Below the pieces are notes generated by a model, which ran no database searches, was not told the origin of the DNA, and was given only the letters and a program-made list of their open reading frames with translations. From contig WLJZ01000001.1 of NCBI GenBank assembly GCA_009701525.1, positions 1-45,653 on the forward strand: a stretch of DNA of 45,653 nucleotides, given 5' to 3'. Shown here piece by piece: positions 45,645 to 45,653 of the stretch (position 1 is the first letter of the stretch; every line of letters starts with the position of its first letter). This stretch comes from Actinomycetota bacterium. Lineage in GTDB: Bacteria; Actinomycetota; Actinomycetes; Nanopelagicales; Nanopelagicaceae. The position numbers and the translations under genes were made by a program.

Positions 45645-45653
45645 AGAATCAAA

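Overview
The window reads as one contiguous chromosomal block from a small-genome, AT-leaning actinobacterium. The best fit is a streamlined freshwater lineage of the acI / Nanopelagicales type. That assignment is inferred from the sequence and no taxonomic search was run. Supporting signs are a BldD homologue, the phosphatidylinositol-mannoside genes (pgsA, a PatA-like acyltransferase, pimA), an EF-P with the PGKGP loop, a bifunctional Rel, and very tight gene packing: stop/start overlaps of 1-8 nt almost everywhere and no gene-free stretch longer than about 212 bp. The gene order closely follows what I recall of the Streptomyces coelicolor carB-to-thrS region and the Mycobacterium tuberculosis nusB-to-thrS region, but compacted.

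Layout. 1-6047 (minus): pyrimidine operon pyrR-pyrB-pyrC-carA-carB. carB runs off the left edge. A PyrR-binding RNA hairpin overlaps the pyrR ribosome binding site. 6173-6655 (plus): a bldD homologue with what looks like a leaderless promoter. 6657-16750 (minus): nusB, efp, the shikimate genes aroQ-aroB-aroK-aroC, a small prepilin peptidase, aroE, mltG, ruvX, alaS and a DUF948 membrane protein. 16786-19700 (minus): an FtsH-like membrane AAA protease with an unusual insert, overlapping a lipoprotein gene. 19700-23444 (minus): aspS, hisS, a metallo-beta-lactamase-fold hydrolase. 23657-24985 (plus): a DUF349 protein. 24989-32787 (minus): rel, secF, secD, ruvB, ruvA, ruvC, yebC. 32833-38550 (minus): pdxT, pdxS, a DUF3048 lipoprotein, a LemA-like membrane protein, pimA, a PatA-like acyltransferase, pgsA. 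38567-39157 (plus): an isolated, apparently nucleotide-binding-deficient EF-G-like G domain. 39140-43372 (minus): an HIT protein, thrS and a fused pabB-pabC. 43499-45644: tRNA-Gly(GCC), tRNA-Cys(GCA), a stand-alone mannose-6-phosphate-isomerase-type cupin, tryptophanase (minus) and tRNA-Val(GAC).

How the parts fit. Most genes are housekeeping: UMP synthesis, chorismate and p-aminobenzoate synthesis, PLP synthesis, Holliday-junction processing, protein export, four aminoacyl-tRNA synthetases, (p)ppGpp metabolism and envelope lipids. The less ordinary items are the regulatory intergenic region 6048-6172, the FtsH-like/lipoprotein pair, the orphan EF-G G domain, the PabB-PabC fusion, and a tryptophanase and cupin lying inside a tRNA cluster. 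I see no IS element, prophage, CRISPR array or toxin-antitoxin pair. The strongest candidates for something undescribed are the orphan G domain (38567-39157) and the FtsH-like/lipoprotein unit (16786-19700).
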